Part shown: positions 14,225 to 23,872 of the stretch, in pieces
Layout of the letters: every line of letters begins with the position of its first letter
Position numbering within the stretch: the stretch's first letter is position 1
Assembly: GCF_963920485.1 (NCBI RefSeq)
Contig: NZ_OY986431.1
Coordinates: 434,001 to 498,000 of the forward strand
Origin: Cyanobium usitatum str. Tous
Lineage (GTDB): Bacteria; Cyanobacteriota; Cyanobacteriia; PCC-6307; Cyanobiaceae
Length of the DNA: 64,000 bases
Direction: 5' to 3'
Made by a program: the position numbers and the translations under genes
The notes under the pieces: model-generated
What the model was told of the DNA's origin: nothing
The model's input: only the letters and a program-made list of their open reading frames with translations
Databases searched by the model: none

Positions 14225-16132
14225 ATGTCATTCAGGCAGGTACGCAAGAGCATCAGCCTCTCACTGGTGGGCAGTCCCCTGCCCACCAGTGCGGCCCATC
14301 AGGAATGCCTGCCAAATGGGCAGGCGATGGCCGTGCTCTCATCCGATGCCTTGTCATCGGTCGCCTACGCCACTGATCAGACCCTGGCGGTGTTGATCCT
14401 GGCCGGCAGCGCGGCCTTGAGCTGGTCGCTGCCGATCACCTTGGCCGTGATCGCCCTTGTGGCGATTGTGGTTCTTTCCTACCAACAGACGCTGCATGCC
14501 TACCCAGAAGGCGGCGGTTGTTACATCGTGGCCCGCGCCAACCTCGGCATCACCACGGGCCTGGTGGGGGCAGCAGCGCTGCTGATCGACTATTCACTCA
14601 CGGCTGGCGTGAGCCTGATGGCGGGCACCCAGGCCCTCACCTCCTATCTGCCCGCCTTGCTTCCTTGGCAGGTTCCCATCGCCCTTGTGCTGCTGGTGTT
14701 CGTGGGCTGGATAAACCTGCGCGGCATGAGCGAATCGGGCCGTCTGTTTTCCTTGCCGGTCTACGCCTTCATAGCCATGGTGGCGCTGCTGGTGGGCTTT
14801 GGCCTCGTGGATCTGGTGTTGCGCCATGGTTTTGTGCCAGAGCCCACTCCACCGGTTCAGGCGATCGCTCCCCTCTCCCTATTTCTGGTGCTGCGAGCGT
14901 TTTCTTCAGGCTGCTCAGCCATGACCGGCATCGAAGCGATTGCCAACGGTGTGCAGGTGTTCCGCGATCCCGCCGCGGCAAATGCAAGAGCCACCATGGC
15001 GGTGATGGGATTGATCCTTTCGCTGATGTTCCTGGGCATCAGCCTGCTGGCCTGGATGTATGGCGTGGATCCTTCCTCCAATCAGACCACGATGGCGATT
15101 TTGGGCGAAAGGATATTTGGCGCTTCCAACCCGCTTTACCCCGCTCTCCAGCTGTTCACGCTGCTGATCTTGATGTTGGCGGCCAACACCGCCTTTGCCG
15201 ATTTTCCGCGGCTGGGGGCCATGCTGGCCTGCGACAGCCATTTGCCAAGGCTGATGGCATTTCGGGGGGATCGGCTGGTATTTCAGAACGGCATCCTCGT
15301 GCTGATTGGCCTCGCTGGCCTGATCATCGTGTTCTGCAAAGGGGACACCACGATGGCGATCAATCTCTATGCCGTGGGGGTGTTTCTGGCTTTCACAATC
15401 TCCCAGAGCGGCATGGTCCTCTACCGGCTGCATCAGCGCGGCTCGGCCTGGCGTTGGCGAGCGCTGATGAACGGTTTTGGGGCCCTGTTCACCGGCCTAG
15501 TGCTGGCTGTCGTCGTGTTCAGCAAGTTCAGCAGTGGTGCCTGGTTGGTGGTACTGCTTATCCCCTCTTTGGTGTGGATTCTGGCCCTGATCAAAAAACG
15601 CTATGGGCGCCTTCAGCATGCCCTTGATTTTGATGAATCCGACGAAATGATCGAATCGGTTCTGCCGCCGTATTCAGAGGTTTCAATCGCCCCTGCGGAC
15701 CCTGGGCAGGGGCCGATTGTGGTTTGCCTTGAGGCACTTGACCGTGCGGCGATTGCTGCGGTGCGCCAAGCGTGCAGAATGTCGCGCCAAGTGAGTGTGC
15801 TGTTTGTTTATTCCTCCCATCACAACCCCCAACGGATCAGGGAGCACTGGGATCGGCAGATCGGCCAGTCTCTGGGAGTAGCCCTAACCCTCAAAGAGAG
15901 TCCCTACGCCTCCTTTATTGATCCGCTGGTGGAGATGGTCCATGCCATCGAGCGCGGTGCCATAGAGGGCAGTCAGCCCGAACAGCGACTCACTGTGCTG
16001 ATGCCCGAGGTCATCAGCACCGGATGGCTGGATGGCCTATTACTCAACCAGAGCGTTGATCTGGTGTCGGCTGCCCTGCGCGATCGCGGCTCCCGCATCT
16101 TCAGCCGCTATCGCTACTACCTGCAGGTCTGA
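14225..16132 (+). CDS. KimA-like APC-superfamily potassium transporter
   Basis: 635 residues. About twelve membrane helices in residues 30-450, then a cytoplasmic C-terminal domain. Motifs fit the KimA/YdaO branch: [58 protein letters not shown]. KimA in Bacillus is a proton-coupled potassium importer, so uptake of K+ is the likely role; amino-acid transport cannot be excluded. Start taken at the ATG at 14225 rather than the TTG three bases earlier. It follows pdhC by five bases and its end is just before queA, suggesting co-transcription. Confidence 0.8.
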   Translation: MSFRQVRKSISLSLVGSPLPTSAAHQECLPNGQAMAVLSSDALSSVAYATDQTLAVLILAGSAALSWSLPITLAVIALVAIVVLSYQQTLHAYPEGGGCYIVARANLGITTGLVGAAALLIDYSLTAGVSLMAGTQALTSYLPALLPWQVPIALVLLVFVGWINLRGMSESGRLFSLPVYAFIAMVALLVGFGLVDLVLRHGFVPEPTPPVQAIAPLSLFLVLRAFSSGCSAMTGIEAIANGVQVFRDPAAANARATMAVMGLILSLMFLGISLLAWMYGVDPSSNQTTMAILGERIFGASNPLYPALQLFTLLILMLAANTAFADFPRLGAMLACDSHLPRLMAFRGDRLVFQNGILVLIGLAGLIIVFCKGDTTMAINLYAVGVFLAFTISQSGMVLYRLHQRGSAWRWRALMNGFGALFTGLVLAVVVFSKFSSGAWLVVLLIPSLVWILALIKKRYGRLQHALDFDESDEMIESVLPPYSEVSIAPADPGQGPIVVCLEALDRAAIAAVRQACRMSRQVSVLFVYSSHHNPQRIREHWDRQIGQSLGVALTLKESPYASFIDPLVEMVHAIERGAIEGSQPEQRLTVLMPEVISTGWLDGLLLNQSVDLVSAALRDRGSRIFSRYRYYLQV

Positions 16133-16142
16133 TCCTGTGGGT

Positions 16143-17309
16143 GTGGATCCAGTCGATCGGCTGCTATCGAGCTACGGCTATGGCCTGCCGAGTGAACTCA
16201 TCGCTCAGCGGCCGGTGGAGCCCCGTCACGACGCCAGGCTGCTGGTTGTCGATTCCATCGGCACAGGGCCCGCGCCCCATGCCCGCCACCTCAGGGTGTG
16301 GGATCTGCAGCACGAGCTCAGGGCGGGTGATCTGCTCGTGGTCAACGACACCCGCGTGCTGCATGCCCGGCTTGAGGCACGCCGCGCCAGCGGCGGAGCC
16401 GCCGAGCTACTGGTGCTGGAGCCCTGGCAGCCGTCTGGGGCAGATCGGCAGGCGGTCAATGTCCCCGGTGCAGCCCCAGGGCGTTGGCTGTGCTTGGCCA
16501 AACCCGCCAAACGGCTCAGGCCCGGCGACAGCCTGGAGCTGATCGCCCCAGGGGAGCCGCCGCTTGTAGTCACGGTGCTGGGTAGCGATCCTGAAACTGG
16601 TGGCCGCATCGTGCAGTTCCCTGCGGCGTGTAGCGATGCCGCGGCGCTGGAGCCGTTGCTGCTGCAGTACGGCGCGATCCCGCTGCCGCCCTACATCCAC
16701 GGGCACGAAGCTTCCGACCATGACCGCTACCAGACCCGCTATGCCGCCCGGCCGGGAGCCGTTGCGGCGCCAACGGCGGGTCTGCACTTGAGTGATGAGC
16801 TGCTCGCGGCAATCCGTGGGCGCGGCGTGGAGCTGGCCACCACCACATTGCATGTGGGCCTGGGCACCTTCCGGCCGGTGGAAACTGAAGACCTGAGCCA
16901 GCTGCAGCTGCACAGCGAGTGGGTGGAGGTGTCGCCCGAGCTGGTGGCGGCGGTGGCGGCCTGCAGGGCGCGGGGCGGTCGGGTGATCGCCATCGGCACC
17001 ACTTCGGTGCGCAGCCTGGAGGCGGTGGCCCAGCTCCATGGCGGCGAGCTGCGGCCCCACACCGGCCCGGTGAATCTGGTGATCCAGCCCGGCTACCGCT
17101 TTGCGGTGGTGCAGGGCCTGCTCACCAACTTCCACCTGCCCAAGAGCTCGCTGCTGCTGCTGGTGAGTGCCCTGATCGGCCGCGAGCGCCTGTTGGCGTT
17201 GTATGCCGAGGCGATCGCGCGCCAGTACCGCTTCTTCTCCTATGGCGATGCCATGTGGATCGCGCCGGAGGCGATGTCCGCTGGCGCCCAACCCCTTGGA
17301 CGGCCATAG
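16143..17309 (+). CDS. queA: S-adenosylmethionine:tRNA ribosyltransferase-isomerase
   Basis: 388 residues. It adds the cyclopentene-epoxide ring in queuosine synthesis on tRNA wobble G. GTG start at 16143 ([21 protein letters not shown]); a GTG six bases upstream is also possible. Conserved blocks: [63 protein letters not shown] and [14 protein letters not shown]. It is followed by a convergent terminator shared with the next minus-strand gene. Confidence 0.93.
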   Translation: MDPVDRLLSSYGYGLPSELIAQRPVEPRHDARLLVVDSIGTGPAPHARHLRVWDLQHELRAGDLLVVNDTRVLHARLEARRASGGAAELLVLEPWQPSGADRQAVNVPGAAPGRWLCLAKPAKRLRPGDSLELIAPGEPPLVVTVLGSDPETGGRIVQFPAACSDAAALEPLLLQYGAIPLPPYIHGHEASDHDRYQTRYAARPGAVAAPTAGLHLSDELLAAIRGRGVELATTTLHVGLGTFRPVETEDLSQLQLHSEWVEVSPELVAAVAACRARGGRVIAIGTTSVRSLEAVAQLHGGELRPHTGPVNLVIQPGYRFAVVQGLLTNFHLPKSSLLLLVSALIGRERLLALYAEAIARQYRFFSYGDAMWIAPEAMSAGAQPLGRP

Positions 17310-17321
17310 CGTTTGGGCATC

Positions 17322-17350
17322 AAAAAGCCGCCGGCGGTGGAGCCGGCGGT
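17322..17350 (-). terminator. rho-independent terminator
   Basis: GCCGCCGGC (17327-17335) pairs with GCCGGCGGT (17342-17350); on the minus strand it is followed by TTTTT. It serves the secreted-protein gene at 17382-17906 and may also stop queA transcripts. Confidence 0.8.
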
Positions 17351-17381
17351 GGGATTCGCCCTTGCGATCAGGTTGCGCTGA

Positions 17382-17906
17382 TCAGCTCTGGCCCCAGCAC
17401 AGATTGGGGTTGGCGGTGGTGAGCAACATGCCCTTGATCGGCTGGTTGGTGGTCTGCAGGGTGTAGCTGAAATCGCTCGGACGCACACCGGTGGGCTTGG
17501 CGCAGAGGAAGGTGGCGCCACTGGTGTTGGTGGTGGTTGTGGTGCTGACGCCGTAGAGCTCCAGCAGGTTCACCATGGAGGGTCCGTACACCACTTCGCC
17601 AACGCTGCTGCCCAGGAACAGCTGGGAGCGGGTGCTGCCACAGCGGGCCTTGGAGGTGGCGGTCTGGGGATACAGGGCCGCGGAGGTGTAGGTCACATCA
17701 CACATCACACCCTCGGGGGTGTTGGTGGGGCCTTGGATTGACAGGATGGCCACCGAGGTGGGGTTCGCCTGCCTCACGAACACCTGCCGGGGGATAAAGC
17801 TCTTGAGGTCAATCGCCTCAGCACTGTCGACGAGCAGTGCAGGAGCTGCTGCAAAAGACGTAGCGATGGCGGCCGTGATGGCACTCGCGCGGGAAAAGAG
17901 ACGCAT
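17382..17906 (-). CDS. secreted hypothetical protein, 174 aa
   Basis: The start is the ATG at 17906, giving a standard signal peptide (MRLFSRASAITAAIATSFAA ... DSAEA). The mature part has an even spread of Thr/Ser and four Cys (CDVTYT, ARCGSTRSQ, FLCAKPTG, NLCWGQS), suggesting two disulphides in a beta-rich exported protein. No family recognised. It is monocistronic with its own terminator. Confidence 0.6.
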   Translation of the reverse strand: MRLFSRASAITAAIATSFAAAPALLVDSAEAIDLKSFIPRQVFVRQANPTSVAILSIQGPTNTPEGVMCDVTYTSAALYPQTATSKARCGSTRSQLFLGSSVGEVVYGPSMVNLLELYGVSTTTTTNTSGATFLCAKPTGVRPSDFSYTLQTTNQPIKGMLLTTANPNLCWGQS

Positions 17907-17963
17907 GAAGATACTGTTTAGGCACAATTATCATACCACAACATTGAGGTTATTGTGACATGG

Positions 17964-17992
17964 TTGATAAATTTTTTAGCCTGTGCTAGAAT
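17964..17992 (+). promoter_or_regulatory. strong orphan promoter on plus strand
   Basis: TTGATA (17964-17969), exactly 17 bases, then TAGAAT (17987-17992) with TG one base before it. No plus-strand gene follows for many kilobases; a transcript would run antisense into the mazF-like gene. See findings. Confidence 0.5.
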
Positions 17993-18110
17993 AAATAATT
18001 GCCGCTAATTTTGGCAGCAGCTCAGTAACACCCTGTGTATGCGGGTTTCGCCAGCTTCCGACCGCTGGAAGGGGTGGGTTCGGCATCTCCACACATTGGC
18101 TTGGTCCCTC

Positions 18111-18455
18111 TCAGGGCAGCTCCAGCCATCCCCGCATGGCCAGATCCAGATCCACGAGCACATCGGGCTCCAGCTGCCCCACCACCTCTCCTACGGCCTG
18201 GATCGGCACGGTGAACAGCTTGTCGACCATCAGCTGGGAGGGCTTGTGCAGGCCGTTGCGCGGTGAGGGCCCCACGGCGATCCGCACCAGGAGAGCCTGG
18301 CTGAGGGTGCTGGTCAGGGGGCAGAGGGTCACGCTGGGATGGGCCTGGAGCCAGCGATCCGCCTGCACCACCACCGCCGGCCGTGGTTTGCCGGAATAGG
18401 CACCGGCACTGGCCACGGTCACCACCGTGCCGCGGCGGACAGCGGCTGGTGTCAT
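18111..18455 (-). CDS. MazF/PemK-family endoribonuclease toxin
   Basis: 114 residues from the ATG at 18455, which overlaps the antitoxin stop (ATGA). The fold markers are RRGTVVTVASAGAYSGKPRP (MazF opens RGxI...G...GKxRP), AVVVQADRWL, VTLCPLTST and the C-terminal SQLMVDKLFTVPIQAVGEVV. MazF toxins cleave mRNA at short motifs. The upstream RHH gene is the obvious antitoxin. Confidence 0.85.
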   Translation of the reverse strand: MTPAAVRRGTVVTVASAGAYSGKPRPAVVVQADRWLQAHPSVTLCPLTSTLSQALLVRIAVGPSPRNGLHKPSQLMVDKLFTVPIQAVGEVVGQLEPDVLVDLDLAMRGWLELP

Positions 18456-18691
18456 GCGGTCCAGTCGCTCCAATTGGGCACCTGCTCACTCCAGTGCGGC
18501 TGCTCCAACTGGGCCAGCCGTTCCGACTGCCGCCGGGCTTCTTCGCCGTCGCCGTGGCGGATCAGGTACTGACTGATGGCCTCGCGAATACAGGCACTGC
18601 GGCTCTTGCCCAGTTGCTGTGCCAGCTGATCGAGCTGCCGCTCGAGCTCCGGTTCCACCCGCACGCCGAGCACCATGGCCACACCCGTCAA
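18452..18691 (-). CDS. ribbon-helix-helix antitoxin
   Basis: 79 residues. VLGVRVEPELERQLDQLAQQ, then KSRSACIREAISQYLI, is a textbook CopG/MetJ ribbon-helix-helix. The acidic and Trp-containing tail (SEQVPNWSDWTA) probably wraps the MazF partner. Such antitoxins repress their own operon. A start at MVLGVRVE, five codons in, is possible. Confidence 0.8.
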   Translation of the reverse strand: MTGVAMVLGVRVEPELERQLDQLAQQLGKSRSACIREAISQYLIRHGDGEEARRQSERLAQLEQPHWSEQVPNWSDWTA

Positions 18692-18746
18692 ACGTTCCGT
18701 ACAACATCTTAGGACGGGTGCGGCCTCCCCCTGGCGCTCGTTGCAG

Positions 18747-18776
18747 CAAAAAGCCCCCGGTTTGGCGCCGGGGGCT
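18747..18776 (-). terminator. rho-independent terminator of sodB
   Basis: On the minus strand AGCCCCCGG, a 7-base loop, CCGGGGGCT and TTTTTG. Positions of the paired arms are 18752-18760 and 18768-18776. Confidence 0.85.
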
Positions 18777-18832
18777 GTTGGGAGGGCTGAGCTGATTCGC
18801 GGCCCGCGGGGCTTGGAGCCCCGCGATGGGGA

Positions 18833-19432
18833 TCAGGCAGCGGCCAGGTTGGCGGCCACAAAGTCCCAGTTCACCAATTTCTCGAGGTAGGTAGTCATGT
18901 AGTCGGGACGGCGGTTCTGGTAGTCGAGGTAGTAGGCGTGCTCCCACACATCCATGGTGAGCAGGGCCTTCTGGCCGTGGGCCAGGGGCAGGTCGGCGTT
19001 GGCGGTCTTGGTGACTTTCAGGGTGCCGCCATCGAGCACCAGCCAGGCCCAGCCGCTGCCGAACTGGGTGGCGCCGGCGGTTTTGAACTGCTCGACGAAG
19101 GCCTCGTAGCTGCCGAAATCAGCGTTGATCTTGTCGGCCAGGGCGCCGCTGGGCTGGCCACCACCGCCGGGCTTCATGCACTGCCAATAAAAGCTGTGGT
19201 TCCACACCTGAGCTGCGTTGTTGAAAACGCCAGCCTTGCCAGCATCACCAGCGACTGCGGTGATGGTGTCTTCCAGGCTTTTGGCCTCAAGGTCGGTGCC
19301 AGCCACCAGATTGTTGAGGTTGGTCACGTAGGCAGCGTGGTGCTTGCCGTGGTGAAACTCCAGGGTGGAGCGGGAGATGTTGGGCTCGAGCGCATCGAGG
19401 CCGTAGGGCAGCGCGGGCAGCGTGTGAGCCAT
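18833..19432 (-). CDS. sodB: iron superoxide dismutase
   Basis: 199 residues, start MAHTLPALPYGLDALEP at 19432. It dismutates superoxide in the cytosol. Metal ligands are visible in TLEFHHGKHHAAYV, VWNHSFYWQC, and MDVWEHAYYLDYQNRR (Asp and His). The residues around the active site (FNNAAQVWNHSFYW; GSGWAWLVLDGG) are those of Fe-type enzymes. Monocistronic, with a strong terminator. Confidence 0.95.
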   Translation of the reverse strand: MAHTLPALPYGLDALEPNISRSTLEFHHGKHHAAYVTNLNNLVAGTDLEAKSLEDTITAVAGDAGKAGVFNNAAQVWNHSFYWQCMKPGGGGQPSGALADKINADFGSYEAFVEQFKTAGATQFGSGWAWLVLDGGTLKVTKTANADLPLAHGQKALLTMDVWEHAYYLDYQNRRPDYMTTYLEKLVNWDFVAANLAAA

Positions 19433-19520
19433 GGAGAGGAAAAAGACGAAGGGGTGGGCAGGAGGGGCGGCACGCCAGCATCCAGCCAGAGCGCCCATCC
19501 TAACGATGCCCGCCCGCAGC

Positions 19521-20159
19521 TCAGCCGCCGATGCGCAACAGCTCCACCTCGAAAGTGAGGGTGGCGTTGGGGGGGATAACGCCGCCAGCGCCCCGATCGC
19601 CGTAGGCCAGATCGGGTGGAATCACCAGCTTGCGCTTGCCGCCCACCTTCATGCCAGCCACACCCTCATCCCAGCCCTGGATCACCCGGCCGCCGCCGAG
19701 GGGAAAGGAGAAGGGGCCGCGTCCATAGCTGCTGTCGAATTCCGTGCCGTTGGCCAGGGTGCCCCGGTAGTTCACGGACACGGTCTGGCCGGCGCTGGCT
19801 TCGGCGCCGTCGCCGATTACCAGGTCGGTGATGCGCAGGCCGCTGGGGGTGGTGCGCTCTTTTGGAGCGTTGAGTTCACCGCCGAGGCCGCTGGCCTGGG
19901 CGATCTCAGCGCCGCTGGTTTGATCGTTTTCGCTGGCCATTACAAAAAGGGTGGGGTTGGGGTCGTCGGGGTCGAGCTCGAAGCTGCTGCTCACGGCTGG
20001 CCGCGCTTGGGCTGAAAACAGGGAGGCCATAGCTGCGCCACCGGCGCTGGCCGCATCAACTCTGGCCGCATCAACCACAGTGGGATTGACCAGCTGGCTC
20101 ACCAGAGCCAGCAGCAGACAGGCCACGCAGACAGCGGAGCTGATCAGGATGTCGCGCAT
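19521..20159 (-). CDS. FKBP-type peptidyl-prolyl cis-trans isomerase, exported
   Basis: 212 residues. An N-terminal hydrophobic helix ([20 protein letters not shown]) acts as signal or anchor, followed by a spacer of about 75 residues. A full FKBP domain fills the last 110 residues ([58 protein letters not shown]). It assists folding outside the cytosol, probably in the periplasm or thylakoid lumen. Confidence 0.92.
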   Translation of the reverse strand: MRDILISSAVCVACLLLALVSQLVNPTVVDAARVDAASAGGAAMASLFSAQARPAVSSSFELDPDDPNPTLFVMASENDQTSGAEIAQASGLGGELNAPKERTTPSGLRITDLVIGDGAEASAGQTVSVNYRGTLANGTEFDSSYGRGPFSFPLGGGRVIQGWDEGVAGMKVGGKRKLVIPPDLAYGDRGAGGVIPPNATLTFEVELLRIGG

Positions 20160-20212
20160 GGGACTCCAAGTACTGGCTTGATTCTGCCGGGCAGACGGAT
20201 AGCCAGGGCTGA

Positions 20213-20569
20213 TCAGTCGGGAATTTCGATCTCAGCAGGCATTTCATTGCCTGGGCGCTGACGCAGGCTGCGTTCCAGCCGGTCGAGTCGGCCCCGCAGC
20301 TCATCGAGTTCGCGTTGACGGGCCAGGCCTAGGTCTTGCAGGAGCTGGTCTTTATTGCGCTCCAGCTGGCGCTCGGCCTGCTGCTCTAGCTCGGGGGTTT
20401 CGCCCCGCAGGGCTTTGAGCACGTCGTCGACGAGGGCTGGAGCTTGGCTGGGATCGAGCTTGCCGCTGCGCACCCAGGCCTGGGTCACGCTGCGCAACCG
20501 CTCTGACACCAACGAGGTGGTGCCGAGGCCGCGCAGCAGCAGTTGTTGGAGGGGGTTGTTCGGATCCAT
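20213..20569 (-). CDS. phasin-like coiled-coil protein
   Basis: 118 residues, mostly helical. N-terminal [19 protein letters not shown] and a long C-terminal coiled coil ([19 protein letters not shown]). It resembles small cyanobacterial proteins annotated as polyhydroxyalkanoate regulator phasins, but no specific function can be assigned. Divergent from lnt, sharing a 48-base gap. Confidence 0.5.
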   Translation of the reverse strand: MDPNNPLQQLLLRGLGTTSLVSERLRSVTQAWVRSGKLDPSQAPALVDDVLKALRGETPELEQQAERQLERNKDQLLQDLGLARQRELDELRGRLDRLERSLRQRPGNEMPAEIEIPD

Positions 20570-20617
20570 GGCGGCTTGCTTCCCCAGGCACCCTGGCGCT
20601 TCCTACGCTTGCTTGCC

Positions 20618-22072
20618 ATGGGCAATGACCGGCTGGGGAGGTGGTGGCTGGCTCTGGCCTCGGGGCTGCTGGCCGGACTGGCGCTGCCGCCTCTGGGCCT
20701 GCCTCCCCTGCTCTGGCTGGCCCTGGTGCCCCTGTGGGCCCTGGCTGGCTCAGCTCTCGGCGCTTGGGGTGGGGCCCTGTGGGGCGCTGCCGCCGTGCTG
20801 GTGAGTCACCGCTGGTTGCTGGGTCTCCATCCCCTCGATTGGATCGGCGTACCGGGCCCCTTGAGCCTGCCCCTGGCCCTGCTGTTGCTTTTGCTGTGTG
20901 CCCTGGCGGGAGCACTGCTGGTGGCCATCTGGGTGCTGCTAGCGCGGCGCCTAGACCCTCGCCGTGTCAGCAGCGCCCTGCTGTTAGCCGCTGGCTGGGG
21001 GCTGGTTGAGGTGCTGCTGGCTAAAGGGCCTTTGTTTTGGCTGGGGCTGGGGGCTGCTGCCCTGCCCGGCGATCGCCCCTTGGCGGGTTTGGCTGCCCTT
21101 GGTGGTAGCGGCTTGCTGGCGGCGGTGCAGTTGCTGCTGGGCTGGTGCCTCTGGCGCTGCTGCACCGCCCCCCAGCGCCGCCGCTGGTTGGTGGTTACAA
21201 CCGCTGCCGTGCTGCTCAGCCACGGCGCCGGGGCTGCTGCTCTAGCGGCCATGCCCCTGCGGGGGGAGGGCGGCAGTGAGCGAGTGCTGGTGCTGCAGCC
21301 GGCGATTCCCACCCGCCGCAAGTTTCAGTGGGACCAGCAGCAGCGGCTGCAGCAGCGGCTGGCGGCCGCCTTGGCGGAGGCGGCCCAGCGCTCGGTGGAT
21401 GTGGTTGTGCTGCCCGAGGGGGCCCTCGGGCTTGAGCCGCAGCTGGCGCAGCCGGTGCCGGTGGAGCTGATTAGCGGTGGCTTCCGCTGGCAGGAGGTGG
21501 CGGGGGAGCCCGAGCAGCGCAGCGCCCTGTTGCGCTTGGCACCAGGGGAAAGCCGGGCGAGTAGCTGGCTCGATAAGCATCGGCTGGTGCCCCTGGGGGA
21601 ATGGGTGCCCCTGGCCAACCTGGCTCGCTGGAGCGGCCTTTCGGCCGTGGGGGGCCTGCAGCCAGGGGAGCCATCTCGGCTGCTACTTAGGCCGGCTGGG
21701 GCTATCGGCGGGGCGATTTGCTACGAGCTCTCCGATGGGGCCGCTCTGGCTGCCGCCGCCCGCGACGGAGCCGGCTGGCTGCTGGCCAGCGCCAACCTCG
21801 ATCCCTACCCGCTGCTGCTCCAGCAGCAGTTTCAGGCCCTGGCCCAGCTGCGGGCCATCGAAACGGGCCGCTGGCTGGTGAGTGCCGCCAACACGGGGCC
21901 CAGCCTGCTGGTGAATAGCCGCGGTCTGCCCATGGCATCGCTGCCTTCCGGCCGGGCCGCCACCGGTGTATTCACCGTGCCACGGCTAAAAGTCCCCAGC
22001 CCCTACGACCGCTGGGGAGAGTTTCCCTTGTTAGTGGTGCTGGTGGGGGCGGCTTGGCGCAGATGGGGCTGA
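20618..22072 (+). CDS. lnt: apolipoprotein N-acyltransferase
   Basis: 484 residues from the ATG at 20618 (MGNDRLGRWWLALASGLLAG). It adds the third acyl chain to lipoproteins on the periplasmic face. Six to eight N-terminal membrane helices fill residues 10-230, then a nitrilase domain with the Glu-Lys-Cys triad: VVVLPEGALGLEP, LDKHRLVPLGEWVP and GGAICYELSDG. A final hydrophobic segment (FPLLVVLVGAAW) closes the protein. Confidence 0.92.
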   Translation: MGNDRLGRWWLALASGLLAGLALPPLGLPPLLWLALVPLWALAGSALGAWGGALWGAAAVLVSHRWLLGLHPLDWIGVPGPLSLPLALLLLLLCALAGALLVAIWVLLARRLDPRRVSSALLLAAGWGLVEVLLAKGPLFWLGLGAAALPGDRPLAGLAALGGSGLLAAVQLLLGWCLWRCCTAPQRRRWLVVTTAAVLLSHGAGAAALAAMPLRGEGGSERVLVLQPAIPTRRKFQWDQQQRLQQRLAAALAEAAQRSVDVVVLPEGALGLEPQLAQPVPVELISGGFRWQEVAGEPEQRSALLRLAPGESRASSWLDKHRLVPLGEWVPLANLARWSGLSAVGGLQPGEPSRLLLRPAGAIGGAICYELSDGAALAAAARDGAGWLLASANLDPYPLLLQQQFQALAQLRAIETGRWLVSAANTGPSLLVNSRGLPMASLPSGRAATGVFTVPRLKVPSPYDRWGEFPLLVVLVGAAWRRWG

Positions 22073-22123
22073 GGGATCACCTGGGTCTACTGGGCTAGGG
22101 GGCGGGCCTTACAGGAGCGCGGC

Positions 22124-22525
22124 TCATTGGTTTTTTGGCATTGCCGCCCTATCTCGCTTACGGGGGTTCAAAAGCATCCCAATGCTGTGACCAAGGGCGA
22201 CCAAAGCAACGCCACCGGCGAGGCTCGCTAGCAGCAACAGCGCGCCGTCCCCTGGTTTGCCGGCCAGCAGGGCCCTGACCAGGTCCAACATCCAGGTGCT
22301 GAAGGTGGTGAGGGCCCCGCAGAAGCCGATGCCTGCCCACAGCATCAGCTTTTTGCGCCGGCTGGCTTGGGCCAAAACCACCCCGAGCAGGAGGCAGCCC
22401 AGCATGTTGGCGACCAGATCGGCCTCCAGCTGCCAGCGCAGTAGGGCGCCGGGGATGGCGCCGCCGGCCACCAGGGCCAGGTCGCGCAAATCTCCCTTGA
22501 GGCTGCGGCTTGGCATGGTGCTCAT
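22124..22525 (-). CDS. crcB: fluoride ion channel CrcB/Fluc, second subunit
   Basis: 133 residues from the ATG at 22525, overlapping the stop of the first crcB (ATGA). Four membrane helices; the Fluc signatures GAIPGALLRWQLE, ANMLGCLLLGVVL and FCGALTTFSTWMLD are present. Fluc proteins are dual-topology dimers exporting fluoride. Two adjacent, non-identical copies suggest a heterodimer of oppositely oriented subunits. C-terminus basic (NPRKRDRAAMPKNQ). Confidence 0.88.
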   Translation of the reverse strand: MSTMPSRSLKGDLRDLALVAGGAIPGALLRWQLEADLVANMLGCLLLGVVLAQASRRKKLMLWAGIGFCGALTTFSTWMLDLVRALLAGKPGDGALLLLASLAGGVALVALGHSIGMLLNPRKRDRAAMPKNQ

Positions 22526-22911
22526 GGCTGAGCGCCCAGGCTGAGGCCCGCCAGGATCGCCAGCAGCCCTCCTGCAACTGATCCCCCAGCGAGCACGGCA
22601 GCCTCGCGCCAATGCCGCTTGCCCAGCTCGCTCCAGAGCTCGGCGCTGAAGCTGGAGAAGGTGCTGAAACTACCCAGGAAGCCAGTGCCCATCAGAAGCA
22701 GTGCTCTGCGGGAAGCTTCGCCGCAGCTCTGCTCCAGGCCCACAACCAGCCCTAGGGCAAAGCAGGCGATCACATTGACCCCAAAGGTGCCCCAGTGCCG
22801 GCTGGGCAGCACGGGCTCCAGGTGATCCACCACCCGGAAGCGCAGCCAGGCGCCGGGAACGGCGCCGATCGCCACCAGGAGGGCATCGGCCTCTGATGCT
22901 CCTGCGGCCAT
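22522..22911 (-). CDS. crcB: fluoride ion channel CrcB/Fluc, first subunit
   Basis: 129 residues from the ATG at 22911. Signatures AVPGAWLRFRVVD, GTFGVNVIACFALG and TGFLGSFSTFSSFSAE match the Fluc pore helices, including the paired Phe-Ser residues lining the fluoride path. No fluoride riboswitch was recognised upstream. Co-translated with the second crcB. Confidence 0.88.
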   Translation of the reverse strand: MAAGASEADALLVAIGAVPGAWLRFRVVDHLEPVLPSRHWGTFGVNVIACFALGLVVGLEQSCGEASRRALLLMGTGFLGSFSTFSSFSAELWSELGKRHWREAAVLAGGSVAGGLLAILAGLSLGAQP

Positions 22912-22955
22912 TGCTGCCCAACAACTGCCTGTCACTCTGCCCCCGGCTGGGCAGC

Positions 22956-23201
22956 TCAGGGCCTGGTTGCGGTGTGATCGGGTTCTTGGCGGCGGAATAG
23001 TCCGTCGAGGTAGTGGCGAGCCACGGCCCGGTCTGGGCAGCCGTGCTGGAAGAGGAAGCCGGCCAGGGCTGCCTGCATCAGGCGGTATTGATCCCACTGC
23101 GGGTGAACCCGGACAAACTCCCGCATGGCGTCGTACAGGTCCTCAGGGAACTGGTTTTCGACTGAAACAAAGGCGGGGGCGTGGTCCGGGATCTGGAGCA
23201 T
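22956..23201 (-). CDS. DUF2811 family protein
   Basis: 81 residues. SVENQFPEDLYDAMREFV, then HPQWDQYRLMQAALAGFLFQ and AVARHYLDGLF, is the pattern of the cyanobacterial DUF2811 family, of unknown function. Soluble and helical. It lies just upstream of the crcB pair and may share its transcript. Confidence 0.75.
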   Translation of the reverse strand: MLQIPDHAPAFVSVENQFPEDLYDAMREFVRVHPQWDQYRLMQAALAGFLFQHGCPDRAVARHYLDGLFRRQEPDHTATRP

Positions 23202-23624
23202 GGCGGCTTCGGCCTGGGTCCCCCATCACCCCACGCCAGGCGCTCATCCGTCAAAGGCTGTCCCGGGAGGCGAGTCCGGCAAGACGCACGGCCGCAAGCA
23301 CCGGCCCATGGGCGCTTTCGGGGTTTGGGGGCTGCGGCTTCAGGCTCGGAAGTGTTGCTTGGAGCCGCGTCAAGGGGAGGGCCGTTTTCCCCATACAGAA
23401 CCAAAAGCATCAGGGCGAGCGGCCGATATTGAGCCGCCGTTCTGTGGAAAAACCTAAGAAAAGCTGGGGATAAGGGCGTTTGGCTGGGGAAAAGCCCACT
23501 GCTCAGCAGTGGTGATCAATCCCGGGCTTGCCTGCAGGAACTCCTATGGCCGGCCCTGATCGAGCGCAACCTCAGCTTCAAGATCTGTTACAGTCTCATC
23601 AAGTTTCGTAACCAACGAGCATCC
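23202..23624. other. intergenic region upstream of hli gene
   Basis: 423 bases with no convincing gene. The last 40 bases carry TGTTACAGTCTC, which resembles one half of the HLR1 element bound by RpaB at high-light genes; a second half was not clear. The rest is GC-rich and featureless. Confidence 0.35.
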
Positions 23625-23768
23625 ATGGCTGAATCCACCACCCGTTTTGGTTTTGTCGCTTTTGCCGAAACCTGGAATGGTCGTCTCGCCATGCTCGGTT
23701 TCGTGATCGGACTTGGGACCGAGCTCCTCACCGGTCAAGGAATCCTGGGCCAACTGGGTTTGGGCTGA
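23625..23768 (+). CDS. hli: high-light-inducible protein (HLIP)
   Basis: 47 residues. FVAFAETWNGRLAMLGFVIG is the chlorophyll-binding helix of the LHC superfamily (ExxNGRxAMxGF) with its Glu, Asn and Arg in place. The end GILGQLGLG is typical of HLIPs. A single-helix thylakoid protein that protects photosystems and newly made chlorophyll under light stress. It is followed at once by a strong terminator. Confidence 0.92.
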   Translation: MAESTTRFGFVAFAETWNGRLAMLGFVIGLGTELLTGQGILGQLGLG

Positions 23769-23807
23769 ATCCACTCGGGCTGAACGCAACAGCCCTCTGA
23801 ATTTTTG

Positions 23808-23837
23808 CCGGGCAGTGAAAACAGCCCGGTTTTTTTG
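23808..23837 (+). terminator. rho-independent terminator of hli
   Basis: CCGGGC (23808-23813), 10-base loop, GCCCGG (23824-23829) and eight T. Confidence 0.88.
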
Positions 23838-23872
23838 TGTTCTTGCAGCCTGGCCTTGCTGCTGCCGGCTGC

